NCBI GenBank assembly: GCA_030706105.1
Contig: JAUZPC010000107.1
Coordinates: 1 to 8,645, forward strand
Source of the DNA: Bacteroidota bacterium
Lineage (GTDB): Bacteria > Bacteroidota > Ignavibacteria > Ignavibacteriales > Ignavibacteriaceae
DNA length: 8,645 bases
Reading direction: 5' to 3'
A program made the position numbers and the translations under genes. Positions within the stretch are counted from its first letter, which is position 1, and every line of letters begins with the position of its first letter. Below the pieces are notes generated by a model. It was not told the origin of the DNA. It ran no database searches and was given only the letters and a program-made list of their open reading frames with translations. Below, in pieces: positions 1 through 7,250 of this stretch.

Positions 1-2
1 AA

Positions 3-254
3 AAACTCAGACCCCAAATTCAACAATATGAAAATTTATGCAAAGAAATTGGAGAGCAGCCTGCTGATGTTGCCTTGGCTTGGGTGCTAAGTAATCCAGT
101 TGTTACTTCTCCGATAGTGGGGCCAAGAACAATGGAACAATTTGAACAAAATGTTAAAGGCGCTGAGCTAAAGCTGTCTCCGGAGATTTTGGATAACTTG
201 GATAAAATATGGCCGGGACCGGGCAATCAGGCTCCGGAGGCCTATGCCTGGTAA
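3..254 (+). CDS. Aldo/keto reductase, C-terminal part (5' end outside window)
   Basis: The frame is open from the window edge (first full codon at 3) to a TAA at 252-254 and gives the last 83 residues of an aldo/keto reductase. Enzymes of this family are cytoplasmic (alpha/beta)8-barrel proteins that reduce aldehydes and ketones with NADPH. Visible here are the helix before the last barrel strand (PADVALAWVLSNP), the strand and loop TSPIVGPRTMEQFEQN, which matches the family's dinucleotide-phosphate-binding segment with its Arg, and the closing helix ELKLSPEILDNLDKIW. The end, GPGNQAPEAYAW, resembles the tail of the AKR group often annotated simply as 'aldo/keto reductase' in Bacteroidota and Firmicutes. 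The catalytic Asp-Tyr-Lys-His tetrad would lie upstream and is not in the window, so activity and substrate cannot be judged. Confidence 0.88.
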   Translation, partial: KLRPQIQQYENLCKEIGEQPADVALAWVLSNPVVTSPIVGPRTMEQFEQNVKGAELKLSPEILDNLDKIWPGPGNQAPEAYAW

Positions 255-328
255 TTGTGTTATTAAGTACAAAGTTATAAATTTAAAGTTGAGCAAATAC
301 TGAGATAGACAGAGGTTGTTAAGTAAAA

Positions 329-385
329 AAAGGGAACCGGGATAATGATGTAAATTGTTTTCATCTTAATTTCCCGGTCTCCTTT
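329..385. terminator. Long imperfect hairpin downstream of the aldo/keto reductase gene, probable terminator
   Basis: The left arm (AAAGG-GAA-CCGGGA, 329-342) pairs with the right arm (TCCCGG-TCT-CCTTT, 372-385) as a roughly 14-bp stem with one A/C mismatch and one G-U pair. The inner part can extend through TAA/TTA and GATG/CATC. It begins 75 bases after the reductase stop codon. On the plus strand only a short T run follows (CTTTATA). On the minus strand the arm is followed by seven Ts (complement of the A-run 325-331), so the better U-tract faces leftward transcription. It could act in both directions. It could also be a REP-like element, but no second copy occurs in this window. Confidence 0.55.
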
Positions 386-418
386 ATACCTTGGCAAGTC
401 TCTTTTAATAATTTTTTC

Positions 419-447
419 TTGCAATTAAACCGCATCTAACTTATTTT
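419..447 (+). promoter_or_regulatory. Weak candidate promoter for the GH18 gene
   Basis: TTGCAA (419-424) and TATTTT (442-447) are separated by 17 bases, a spacing that fits a sigma-70 type promoter, but each box is only a partial match. A perfect 10-base palindrome, GATAATTATC, lies at 463-472 between this site and the gene and could be an operator. Such sequences are frequent by chance in AT-rich DNA, so this is only a candidate. The rest of the 255-513 gap holds the hairpin at 329-385 and no open reading frame that I could support. Confidence 0.2.
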
Positions 448-513
448 TCAGGGAAATCTTTCGATAATTATCAAATAATGATATCTCCGTAAATGTTCAA
501 ACCTGAGGTCTAA

Positions 514-2232
514 ATGAAATTCAGATACTTGCTATCCCTGTTACTGACAATAACTTTGATAAATATTCTTCCACAAGAGAATAAATCTGCTCATCAAAAC
601 GATTATGAAAATTTAGGAACAAGAATAAAGCAGCCTGGTGAATTTGATCCTTCGGGTAAAGGCATTATCCCGCTTAAAAAAGAGAAGGCGAATACAAGCT
701 GGGTGTTTGGTTATCTGCCTGATTGGGAATATTCGGCAGACAGGCAATATCTGAAATATGATCTCTTAACGCATATTGCTGCATTTGATTTTACAGTTAG
801 TTCTACGGGAGCAATTACAAACCCAAGTTATTGGCCATGGACAGATGTTATAAATGCTGCACATTCAGCAGGTGTAAAAGTAATTTTATGTGCTGTCTGT
901 TTTGATACTGCCGCTATAAGTGCTTTACTTACAAATGCCACAGTTAAACAAACCTTCTTTACTAACTTAAAAAGCAAAATTACACAATATCAACTGGACG
1001 GTGTCAACATAGATTTTGAAGGAATGAAGACTTCCTTAAGAGGGAGCATAATGAATACTTTCATGCAGGATTTAACAACATATATGCATGCGCAGATTAC
1101 CGGAAGTGAAGTTTCATTTGCCGGTCCCGCCGTAAACTGGGGTGGCTGGAATCTTGCCGGATTGGCTGCTGCCTGTGATTATATTTTTATAATGGGCTAT
1201 GACTTCTATGGCAGTTGGAGCACTACAACCGGAGCATCTGCTCCTTTAGCTGGAGGGTCTTATAATATCACAAATACAGTCAATACTCAATATGCAGGTA
1301 TAAATCCTCAGAAATTAATACTGGGATGCCCATATTATGGGCAAAAGTGGATGACCAAAACTAACCTGCCGCATGCTCAGGTAACTAAGTTTATCGGAGC
1401 TACTTTTGCACGTAATGATATCCCAAATTCAGGCACTTACGGCAAAAAATGGGCTGCAGATAACTTGGTGCCTTGGTATACATGGCAGAATAATGACACA
1501 AGCTGGTATCAGGTCTGGTTTGATAATGATTCAAGTCTTACGCTAAAATACAACCTTGCAAAAAGCAAGGGCTTTAAGGGGGTTGGCATGTGGGCACTGG
1601 GCTATGATGGTAACCTTTCCGTGCTTTGGGATTTAATAAGAAGGAGCATAATTGTACCCGTGGAACTGTCAAACTTCTCTGTCTCCCAGATAAAGGATAA
1701 TATTATTGTTGAATGGACTACCTCTACAGAGAAAAATAATCATGGCTTTGAACTATACAGGACGGATTTAACCAATAATCAAAAAATACTATGTGGCTTC
1801 AAAGAAGGTGCAGGGAACTCAACCGTGCCTAATCACTATTTTTTTTCTGACCTTGTAAATAAAAAGGGTAACTATTCTTACTCATTAATCCAAGTTGATT
1901 TTAACGGAGAAAGGAACGAGGTCGCATCAAAGGAAATATATGCAGATATGCATATGAAATATTTCCTGGGCCAGAATTACCCCAATCCGTTTAATCCTGA
2001 AACAAAAATAAATTTTATGCTACCGGAAAAATCAAACATTAGTTTGATTATCTACGATATAATGGGAAGAGAGATAAAAACACTTGCCGAGGGTTTGTAT
2101 GAAGCGGGAAGTTACACTCTCAAATGGGATGGTACTAACAATTTTAAGCAAAAAGCTGCTTCCGGCTTATATTTTTACAAATTAAATTCAGCCGGATTTT
2201 CAGCGATTTGTAAAATGGCTTTAGTAAAATAG
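514..2232 (+). CDS. Secreted GH18 family glycoside hydrolase with FN3-like module and C-terminal sorting domain
   Basis: A 572-residue multidomain exported enzyme. Residues 1-20 form a signal peptide (MKFRYLLSLLLTITLINI) without a lipobox. Residues ~62-375 are a GH18 TIM barrel, which cleaves beta-1,4 bonds next to N-acetylglucosamine in chitin or peptidoglycan by substrate-assisted catalysis. The active-site motif is D162-G-V-N165-I-D167-F-E169, with E169 as the acid/base. Also present are M227-G-Y229-D230 and the late barrel Trp (W360 in GMWALGYDG). N165 replaces the first Asp of the classic DxDxE; this variant is common in SleL/YaaH-like GH18 proteins, so the enzyme may act on peptidoglycan rather than chitin. 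Residues ~382-475 resemble an FN3-like module (VELSNF...VEWTT...HGFELYR). Residues ~484-572 are a QNYPNPFNP-type sorting/FlgD-Ig-like domain, suggesting type IX secretion or surface attachment. There is no LysM or chitin-binding module. The start is supported by GAGG at 505-508, five bases before ATG. The gene stands alone between two hairpins. Confidence 0.92.
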   Translation: MKFRYLLSLLLTITLINILPQENKSAHQNDYENLGTRIKQPGEFDPSGKGIIPLKKEKANTSWVFGYLPDWEYSADRQYLKYDLLTHIAAFDFTVSSTGAITNPSYWPWTDVINAAHSAGVKVILCAVCFDTAAISALLTNATVKQTFFTNLKSKITQYQLDGVNIDFEGMKTSLRGSIMNTFMQDLTTYMHAQITGSEVSFAGPAVNWGGWNLAGLAAACDYIFIMGYDFYGSWSTTTGASAPLAGGSYNITNTVNTQYAGINPQKLILGCPYYGQKWMTKTNLPHAQVTKFIGATFARNDIPNSGTYGKKWAADNLVPWYTWQNNDTSWYQVWFDNDSSLTLKYNLAKSKGFKGVGMWALGYDGNLSVLWDLIRRSIIVPVELSNFSVSQIKDNIIVEWTTSTEKNNHGFELYRTDLTNNQKILCGFKEGAGNSTVPNHYFFSDLVNKKGNYSYSLIQVDFNGERNEVASKEIYADMHMKYFLGQNYPNPFNPETKINFMLPEKSNISLIIYDIMGREIKTLAEGLYEAGSYTLKWDGTNNFKQKAASGLYFYKLNSAGFSAICKMALVK

Positions 2233-2276
2233 CTGTAAAATTGAAGCAGAGACTATTGAAGTGAACTTAATAGAAT

Positions 2277-2316
2277 TTGCCGAGGGAGAGTAAGTTTATA
2301 CCTCTCCCTTTGGCAA
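2277..2316. terminator. Strong hairpin between convergent genes, probable bidirectional terminator
   Basis: TTGCC-G-AGGGAGAG (2277-2290) pairs with CTCTCCCT-TT-GGCAA (2302-2316): a 13-14 bp stem with one G-U pair and one bulged T, closing an 11-base loop. It starts 45 bases after the GH18 stop and ends 15 bases before the stop of the minus-strand peroxidase gene, so one structure can serve both transcripts. Neither side has a clear T-tract, so it may work as a stabilising 3' end rather than a classical intrinsic terminator. A second short palindrome, TATAGA-G-TCTATA, follows at 2317-2329. Confidence 0.7.
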
Positions 2317-2330
2317 TATAGAGTCTATAG

Positions 2331-2942
2331 TTATTGCATATTAAGTTCCTTCTCAACTGCACTTGTAATTTCAGCGCTCATCGGTTCAATATTACTTCTG
2401 TATCTATTTACAATCCTGCCGCTTTTATCAATCAAGAATTTTTCAAAATTCCATTTAACATCGGAGGTCCCGGTAACGGGATTATCGGTTAGTATCTTAT
2501 ACAGGGGGATTTTATTATTTCCTAAGACGGAGATCTTATCAAAGAGCTTAAATTTAACGTCGAATCTTGTGGTACAGAATTCCAATATCTCTTCATTTGA
2601 ACCCGGTTCCTGACCGCCAAAATCGTTGCAGGGAAACGCTAAAATCTCAAACCCGCGTTCTTTGTATTTATCATATAGCTGCTGGAGCCCTGCATATTGT
2701 TTAGTATATCCACATTTGCTTGCAACATTAACAATTAGCAGTACCTTGCCTTTATATACATCCAGATTTATTTCTTTTTTATCCATATCCAGAACTATAA
2801 TATTATTTATATTATCCACATCGCCTCCATCATATTTCTTGTAATTTGAATTATTGCCGTCTTTATAGACAAAGGAAGTTGAAAACAAGATCACATTGAA
2901 AATGGCAAACAGGCAAAAGCCCCAAAATCCGGTCTTCTTCAT
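2331..2942 (-). CDS. Exported glutathione peroxidase family protein (thiol peroxidase)
   Basis: A 203-residue protein with a thioredoxin-fold GPx domain at ~46-203. The family reduces hydrogen peroxide and organic hydroperoxides; bacterial Cys-type members usually take electrons from thioredoxin rather than glutathione. Seen here: peroxidatic C77 in NVASKCGYT, resolving-type C105 in FPCNDFGGQEPG, Q111 of the same motif, and W164-N165 in KWNFEKFLID, giving the complete Cys-Gln-Trp-Asn catalytic set. No UGA selenocysteine codon is involved. Most bacterial GPx proteins are about 160-180 residues and cytoplasmic. This one has an N-terminal extension with a hydrophobic stretch (residues 6-25) after two lysines, followed by an Asn/Asp-rich linker (28-47). 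It is therefore probably a signal peptide or anchor that places the enzyme in the periplasm. C10 lies inside the hydrophobic segment but has no proper lipobox. The start is supported by GGAG (complement of 2951-2954), eight bases upstream of ATG. It is convergent with the GH18 gene and divergent from the membrane-protein gene. Confidence 0.92.
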   Translation of the reverse strand: MKKTGFWGFCLFAIFNVILFSTSFVYKDGNNSNYKKYDGGDVDNINNIIVLDMDKKEINLDVYKGKVLLIVNVASKCGYTKQYAGLQQLYDKYKERGFEILAFPCNDFGGQEPGSNEEILEFCTTRFDVKFKLFDKISVLGNNKIPLYKILTDNPVTGTSDVKWNFEKFLIDKSGRIVNRYRSNIEPMSAEITSAVEKELNMQ

Positions 2943-2999
2943 TTACTTTACTCCTTTAATTTCTTATTATTGCCGTATCAAATAATAAGGCGCTTAGTT
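2943..2999. promoter_or_regulatory. Compact divergent intergenic region with two ribosome binding sites
   Basis: Only 57 bases separate the start codons of the leftward peroxidase gene and the rightward membrane-protein gene. The region holds GGAG for the peroxidase (complement of 2951-2954) and AAGG at 2987-2990 for the membrane protein. Any promoters must therefore overlap each other or lie inside the opposite coding sequence. The minus strand carries a near match to the Bacteroidota -7 box (TATTATTTG, one base too long), but no convincing promoter pair is visible. The layout suggests shared control, but nothing in the sequence proves it. Confidence 0.4.
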
Positions 3000-3968
3000 A
3001 TGTTTACAAAAAAACATTATATCAATATCTTATCAGCTGTTTTTGTTTTGCTAACAGATTTATATTATTTGTCTTTTGTAGAGTTAAGAACCAATTATTA
3101 TATTGTAGCATTGGTTTCAGTGCTTACATTAACTGCAATAATATTATTTTTAGATTCTGTAGATTACAAACTTTGGGGAATAAATGATGTAATGTATGCA
3201 ACTTCTGCGCTATTGCTTTTATGCGGCTATAATTATTATTTATATTCTATGACACAACCGCTGCTTTCGGTTGTAAATATTTACTATCTACTCGTCCTTT
3301 TTATTTTGGTCGCACTTCCTGAGTCTACAGATATTAAAGAAAAAGTGCTGATATTGGCAATGTTTGCATTCTCAATAATACCCTTTATCTTGTTTCAGTT
3401 TGATAATCCTTATTACAGTAAGGGATTCTTGAATGTTTTTGCTTTTTACCTGGCATATAAATATGTTGATCCGGAGAAAATTGACTACAAATTCATAATA
3501 GCAGGTGTTGTGTTGGGCTATTTCCTTTTTACCTCAGCCTGGGGCATTTTCCCGTTAATAATATTTTTGTTTTTCTTCTTCCGGCAGAATCTGAAGTACT
3601 TAAGCTATTTTGCAGGGATAATAATAGCTGTTATAATAATTTTATGGATCTTTAAACCTATTATGCTTTTGCCATTTTTAGTCCCAATTCAATCCATACA
3701 CATAGTAATCTCTGTCTTATTATTACTTGCCTGTGTTTACGCCGGGTGGAGTGCTTCAACATTAAAGGAAGTATTGTTCTCTGCCGGAGTAGTTGTTTTT
3801 GCTTTAGACATGATTTACAATCTGAACATCTCATCAAATATCCGCGCTATTTCTTCCCCCGGCACCAGAATGTTAATATTTTTTGCCTTCGACTCAGTAC
3901 CATATTTCTTACTCGCTTTTGAGGATTCCTTCATTGACGATTTTAAAGGGAAGATAATTGAAGGATAA
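3000..3968 (+). CDS. Polytopic inner-membrane protein of unknown function
   Basis: A 322-residue protein, very hydrophobic throughout, with about 10-11 likely membrane spans (roughly 8-27, 33-51, 64-82, 89-106, 115-133, 140-156, 165-183, 183-195, 200-218, 232-250, 257-274, 289-307). Spans are rich in Ile, Leu, Phe and Tyr and joined by short loops. The largest soluble pieces are VDPEKIDYK (156-164) and the acidic C-terminus (EDSFIDDFKGK). I see no ATP-binding, redox, metal-binding or transporter signature and do not recognise a family. Size and layout would fit an integral-membrane glycosyltransferase, polymerase or transporter subunit, but none is supported. ATG at 3000 is preferred: AAGG lies nine bases upstream. 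An in-frame TTG at 2970 would add ten residues without a good ribosome site and leave only 27 bases to the divergent gene. Confidence 0.82.
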   Translation: MFTKKHYINILSAVFVLLTDLYYLSFVELRTNYYIVALVSVLTLTAIILFLDSVDYKLWGINDVMYATSALLLLCGYNYYLYSMTQPLLSVVNIYYLLVLFILVALPESTDIKEKVLILAMFAFSIIPFILFQFDNPYYSKGFLNVFAFYLAYKYVDPEKIDYKFIIAGVVLGYFLFTSAWGIFPLIIFLFFFFRQNLKYLSYFAGIIIAVIIILWIFKPIMLLPFLVPIQSIHIVISVLLLLACVYAGWSASTLKEVLFSAGVVVFALDMIYNLNISSNIRAISSPGTRMLIFFAFDSVPYFLLAFEDSFIDDFKGKIIEG

Positions 3969-4000
3969 GGGACTAAAGGCAGAAAGCAATAAGTAACTGT

Positions 4001-4039
4001 TTATTTCCACGATTATTCCTTTATTTCTATTGGAAATAA
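4001..4039. terminator. AT-rich hairpin after the membrane-protein gene, possible terminator
   Basis: Perfect nine-base arms TTATTTCCA (4001-4009) and TGGAAATAA (4031-4039) flank a 21-base T-rich loop, starting 33 bases after the stop codon. The stem is weak because of its low GC content and large loop, and no T-tract follows. It may mark a transcript end or be a protein-binding site, and its right arm overlaps the candidate promoter at 4030-4060. Together these are the main elements in the 194-base gap 3969-4162, which contains no supported ORF. A short GAATT-CGA-AATTC inverted repeat also lies in this gap, at 4088-4100. Confidence 0.3.
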
Positions 4040-4060
4040 CATTGGCTGTCTTTATATTTG
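4030..4060 (+). promoter_or_regulatory. Bacteroidota-type promoter candidate for the TonB receptor gene
   Basis: TATATTTG at 4053-4060 matches the -7 consensus TAnnTTTG described for the housekeeping sigma factor of Bacteroidota. A TTGG at 4030-4033 sits about 20 bases upstream, where the -33 TTG element is expected. Transcription would begin near 4066, giving a leader of about 95 bases before the ATG at 4163. The leader is A/T-rich and lacks a Shine-Dalgarno sequence, also typical of that group. The match is by eye and could be chance. Confidence 0.45.
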
Positions 4061-4162
4061 GCCGTAGTTTTTTGCTCACTTCGGCAGAATTCGAAATTCA
4101 GAATAAATCAACTTGGAAATCATTATCGCATATTTTTACAATTTAAATAAAATACCTTAAGC

Positions 4163-7100
4163 ATGTTTACCTTAAATTTCAACCAAATTATTAGGCAGAG
4201 ACGCTGTCTGCACTTAATTATAATTATATTAGTCCTTCTCTTGAGTAACACGGCATTAGCCCAGGGCAGCAAAGGGAAAATCTCTGGAAAAGTAATTGAC
4301 GAAAGGACTAATGAAGCTTTAATTGGAGTGAACGTGCGTATTGAAGGCACGTCTATGGGGGCCGCAACAGACGTTTCCGGATTTTATTCGATCCTGAATG
4401 TTAATCCTGGAAAGTACTCAATAACAGCAAGTATGGTCGGCTATGGAACTATCACACAAAGTAAAGTAGAAGTTTATATAGATAGAACCACAACTGTGAA
4501 TTTTCGCCTTACTGATGCTTCACTTCAAACACAAACCGTTGTTATAGTTGCCGAACGCCCCAAAATTATTAAAGATCAGACATCATCCTCATCAACAATT
4601 GACAATGAACAACTATCATCAGCTCCAATTGAAGGATTGCGTGGTGTCTTGGACTTATCCTCCAGTTTTCAAAAGAATTCACAGGGAGATTTTCAGGTAA
4701 GAGGTTCGGGAACAGGCGAGGTTAACTTTCTGGTAAATGGGGTGGCTCAAGGGAATTCAAACAGCGGTGTACCGGGATGGGGCGGAGGAACAAAAGCCGA
4801 TAATTCTTGGAAGTATGATGTAAATCCTCTTGGAGTTCAGCAGATGCAGCTAATAAGCGGAGGGTTCTCTGCTGAATATGGCAATGCTCAAGCTGCAGTT
4901 GTAAAAGTTGCCTTAAAAGAGGGAGGCCCGAAATTTACCGGTGAAGTGAGGGTAGAGTATAGACCGGCCGGTCAATATCATTGGGGCAATTATATTTATG
5001 ACAAAAACACTAGCTTTGAATGGAAGACCTGGGGAAATAAAAATTATTGGATGCAAAAGAAAGCAGATGCTGGCAATTCTCCATTTAATAATATCTTTAC
5101 TCAGTTAGGCATGAATGCAGCAAACAGATATGGGGACCTTTATAATAAGGTTTATGTAACAAAGACTGCCACCAAGGGAGAGCTTGCAAAGTGGGATTCA
5201 CTTGCAAATAAAGAAATTGACTGGGCTTATAATACATGGCTCAAAAATCATACTCCTTCAGAAGATAATCCACTTGGGGCATATGATTATAGAACTCATT
5301 CCTATCAAAGGTATGATTTTGGTTTTGGTGGACCTATCGGCAAGAACCCAGATTTGTTGAAGTTCTTTTTTTCAGGAGAATATCTTAATAAACCAACAAG
5401 AATTCCATCTACCGAAAAAGATCAGGTAAGGCAAAACTATAATCTAACTCTGTCCTCAGTACCGTTTTCGAACAACAAATTTAAATTTAGCGGTTCATTT
5501 CAAAAATATGTTGGCGGACTTTTTTCTGGCTCTGATGACATAAGATGGGCTGGCGTATCTGCATTAGACAAATACCATGCAGATAGAGATCCGGTAAGGA
5601 CAGAACTTACACTTTCTCAAAGCCTTAGCTGGGTTTATACAATAGATATAAACTCTTTTTTGGAAACAATGATAGCACACCAGTATGAGAAATATGAACT
5701 TCCTTACAGATATTTATATACATGGAACGACCAGAATGACAGGCTGGATGGCTCTAATGACAATACAGGTGTCTTATTAAATAGAGGAGATTGGTGGGAC
5801 CAGACATATTTTGATGGATATGAAAATATTGCTACTGACTTTTTCCAGGATAACAGAGCAGACCAATATACTTTCAAATCAGATTATACCAACCAAATTA
5901 ATAAGGCAAATTTATTAAAGGCCGGTTTTAGTTTTATATATTGGGACTTGCAGAATACTGGGGTTACATATAATTTTAAAGCTAATGCCTTTATTACCCA
6001 ACAGGGTGTAGCCGAGCATTACTCAGCTTACCCAATAAATACAGCTTTTTATTTCCAAGATAAGATGGAATATGAAGGAATGGTTGCAAATATAGGATTT
6101 AGAGCTGAAGCATACAATTTCCAGACTAATACACCTGCAGACATCTTTAATGTGTTCTATCCCGGAATACTTGGACCCGGTAACATAGGGGATCCCGCAA
6201 CCATTCCATCGAAAACAAAGGTGGTATTGCTGCCAAGATTTGGTCTGTCTTTCCCAATTGGAGAAAACACTGCATTTAGAATGCAGTATGGCCATTTTAC
6301 TTCAATGCCAATATTTTCACAAGCATTAGGAACCTCAACTTTTTACGGATGGAACACCAGAGGAAATGCAAACCTTGATCCGAAAAAGACAATTAATTAT
6401 GAGTTTGGTATCCAGCAAATGCTTGATGACGAAAATAGACTTGATGTTGCGTTCTTTTATAATGATAGGGTGAGTCAAATTGGAAATCAATTGGTAGCAT
6501 CATATACAGGAAATGCAAGAAACGGCGTAGGCAATACACCTTTCTTCGATTATAGCTATTATGCAAACAATGCTTTTGGCTCAACAATTGGACTTGAAAT
6601 AACATTTGAAAAAGTGGTTTGGGGTGATTTCTCATATAGGTTAAGTTATACATTATCTCAAACGACAGATGGTACTTACGGTGCCCCAACTTTATACCCG
6701 GTATCGGCATTGAGTTATGAAACAAGAATCAATTCGATGGAGATTACATCTGCAAGCGATAGAACACATAATTTCAGAGGGCTTTTACAATATAATATAG
6801 GAGAAGATGAAGGGTTTGAATTATTCGGAGCTAAAATTCTTGCAAATTCTGTTTTTTCACTTACTTATACCGCACAATCAGGCCAGCCTTTCACTTACAG
6901 GACAAGTTCAGATTTGAAAGATGTTTTCAATAATAGACGTTATCCAATTGAATCAAGCTTCGATTTTAGCTTTACCAAAAACATTAAATTCGGAGAAACC
7001 AGAGTAATACTTGGGTTAAGAATAATGAACTTATTTGACAACAAATGGCTAACACCTCTAAGCACTACCGATGATCTTAACCGTTGGATAAATAATGGAG

Positions 7101-7213
7101 TTACTATGGATCAACCGGATGACCCGACAAAGCGTAGCTACCTTCTTAATCCATATATGGCCTATAGAAATATACCAAGACAAGTATTCTTTACAGTCGG
7201 ATTTGGAATATAA
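4163..7213 (+). CDS. TonB-dependent outer-membrane receptor, Oar-like, with carboxypeptidase-regulatory-like domain
   Basis: A 1016-residue outer-membrane protein. Residues 1-33 are a signal peptide with a basic n-region (RQRR), a long hydrophobic core and cleavage likely at ALA-QG. Residues ~38-118 form a carboxypeptidase-regulatory-like beta-sandwich (GKISGKVIDERTNEALIGVN...GFYSILNVNPGKY), usual in Bacteroidota receptors. Residues ~125-255 are the plug, including FQVRG (177-181), NFLVNGV and SGGFSAEYGNAQAAVV (232-247). From ~260 to the end is the beta-barrel, with alternating aromatic strands, the Oar-like GPIGKNPDLLKFFFSGEY (390-407) and a C-terminal strand ending VFFTVGFGI. Such receptors import or export ligands using TonB-ExbBD energy. 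The ligand is unknown: there is no SusD gene next door, so this is not a typical SusC/SusD glycan pair. There is no Shine-Dalgarno before ATG 4163; that start is chosen because it directly gives a complete signal peptide. The next gene follows closely and is probably co-transcribed. Confidence 0.93.
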   Translation: MFTLNFNQIIRQRRCLHLIIIILVLLLSNTALAQGSKGKISGKVIDERTNEALIGVNVRIEGTSMGAATDVSGFYSILNVNPGKYSITASMVGYGTITQSKVEVYIDRTTTVNFRLTDASLQTQTVVIVAERPKIIKDQTSSSSTIDNEQLSSAPIEGLRGVLDLSSSFQKNSQGDFQVRGSGTGEVNFLVNGVAQGNSNSGVPGWGGGTKADNSWKYDVNPLGVQQMQLISGGFSAEYGNAQAAVVKVALKEGGPKFTGEVRVEYRPAGQYHWGNYIYDKNTSFEWKTWGNKNYWMQKKADAGNSPFNNIFTQLGMNAANRYGDLYNKVYVTKTATKGELAKWDSLANKEIDWAYNTWLKNHTPSEDNPLGAYDYRTHSYQRYDFGFGGPIGKNPDLLKFFFSGEYLNKPTRIPSTEKDQVRQNYNLTLSSVPFSNNKFKFSGSFQKYVGGLFSGSDDIRWAGVSALDKYHADRDPVRTELTLSQSLSWVYTIDINSFLETMIAHQYEKYELPYRYLYTWNDQNDRLDGSNDNTGVLLNRGDWWDQTYFDGYENIATDFFQDNRADQYTFKSDYTNQINKANLLKAGFSFIYWDLQNTGVTYNFKANAFITQQGVAEHYSAYPINTAFYFQDKMEYEGMVANIGFRAEAYNFQTNTPADIFNVFYPGILGPGNIGDPATIPSKTKVVLLPRFGLSFPIGENTAFRMQYGHFTSMPIFSQALGTSTFYGWNTRGNANLDPKKTINYEFGIQQMLDDENRLDVAFFYNDRVSQIGNQLVASYTGNARNGVGNTPFFDYSYYANNAFGSTIGLEITFEKVVWGDFSYRLSYTLSQTTDGTYGAPTLYPVSALSYETRINSMEITSASDRTHNFRGLLQYNIGEDEGFELFGAKILANSVFSLTYTAQSGQPFTYRTSSDLKDVFNNRRYPIESSFDFSFTKNIKFGETRVILGLRIMNLFDNKWLTPLSTTDDLNRWINNGVTMDQPDDPTKRSYLLNPYMAYRNIPRQVFFTVGFGI

Positions 7214-7250
7214 AATGACAAAAACTTTAAGATATCTATATACTAATAAT

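Noticed and set aside
463..472. GATAATTATC palindrome as a regulator binding site
   Set aside because: Too short and AT-rich to separate from chance, and not seen elsewhere in the window; kept only as a note under the candidate promoter.
2317..2329. TATAGA-G-TCTATA palindrome as an operator or terminator
   Set aside because: A one-base centre cannot form a useful hairpin, it sits at the 3' ends of two genes, and such AT-rich palindromes are common by chance.
2970..2999. TTG start at 2970 for the membrane protein, adding ten residues
   Set aside because: No ribosome site precedes it, the added residues are not membrane-like, and ATG 3000 has AAGG at suitable spacing.
6023..6725. Minus-strand frames of 90-110 residues inside the TonB receptor gene
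   Set aside because: They are antisense to a confidently identified barrel domain and show odd Cys/His/Ser-rich composition typical of shadow frames.
4163..7213. SusC-type glycan receptor
   Set aside because: The following gene is not a SusD-like lipoprotein and the barrel style (GPIGKNPDLLKFFFSGEY) is closer to Oar-like receptors.
7095..7214. ATG at 7095 as the start of the last plus-strand gene
   Set aside because: It would overlap the receptor gene by 119 bases and put 52 residues ahead of an obvious signal peptide that starts at 7251.
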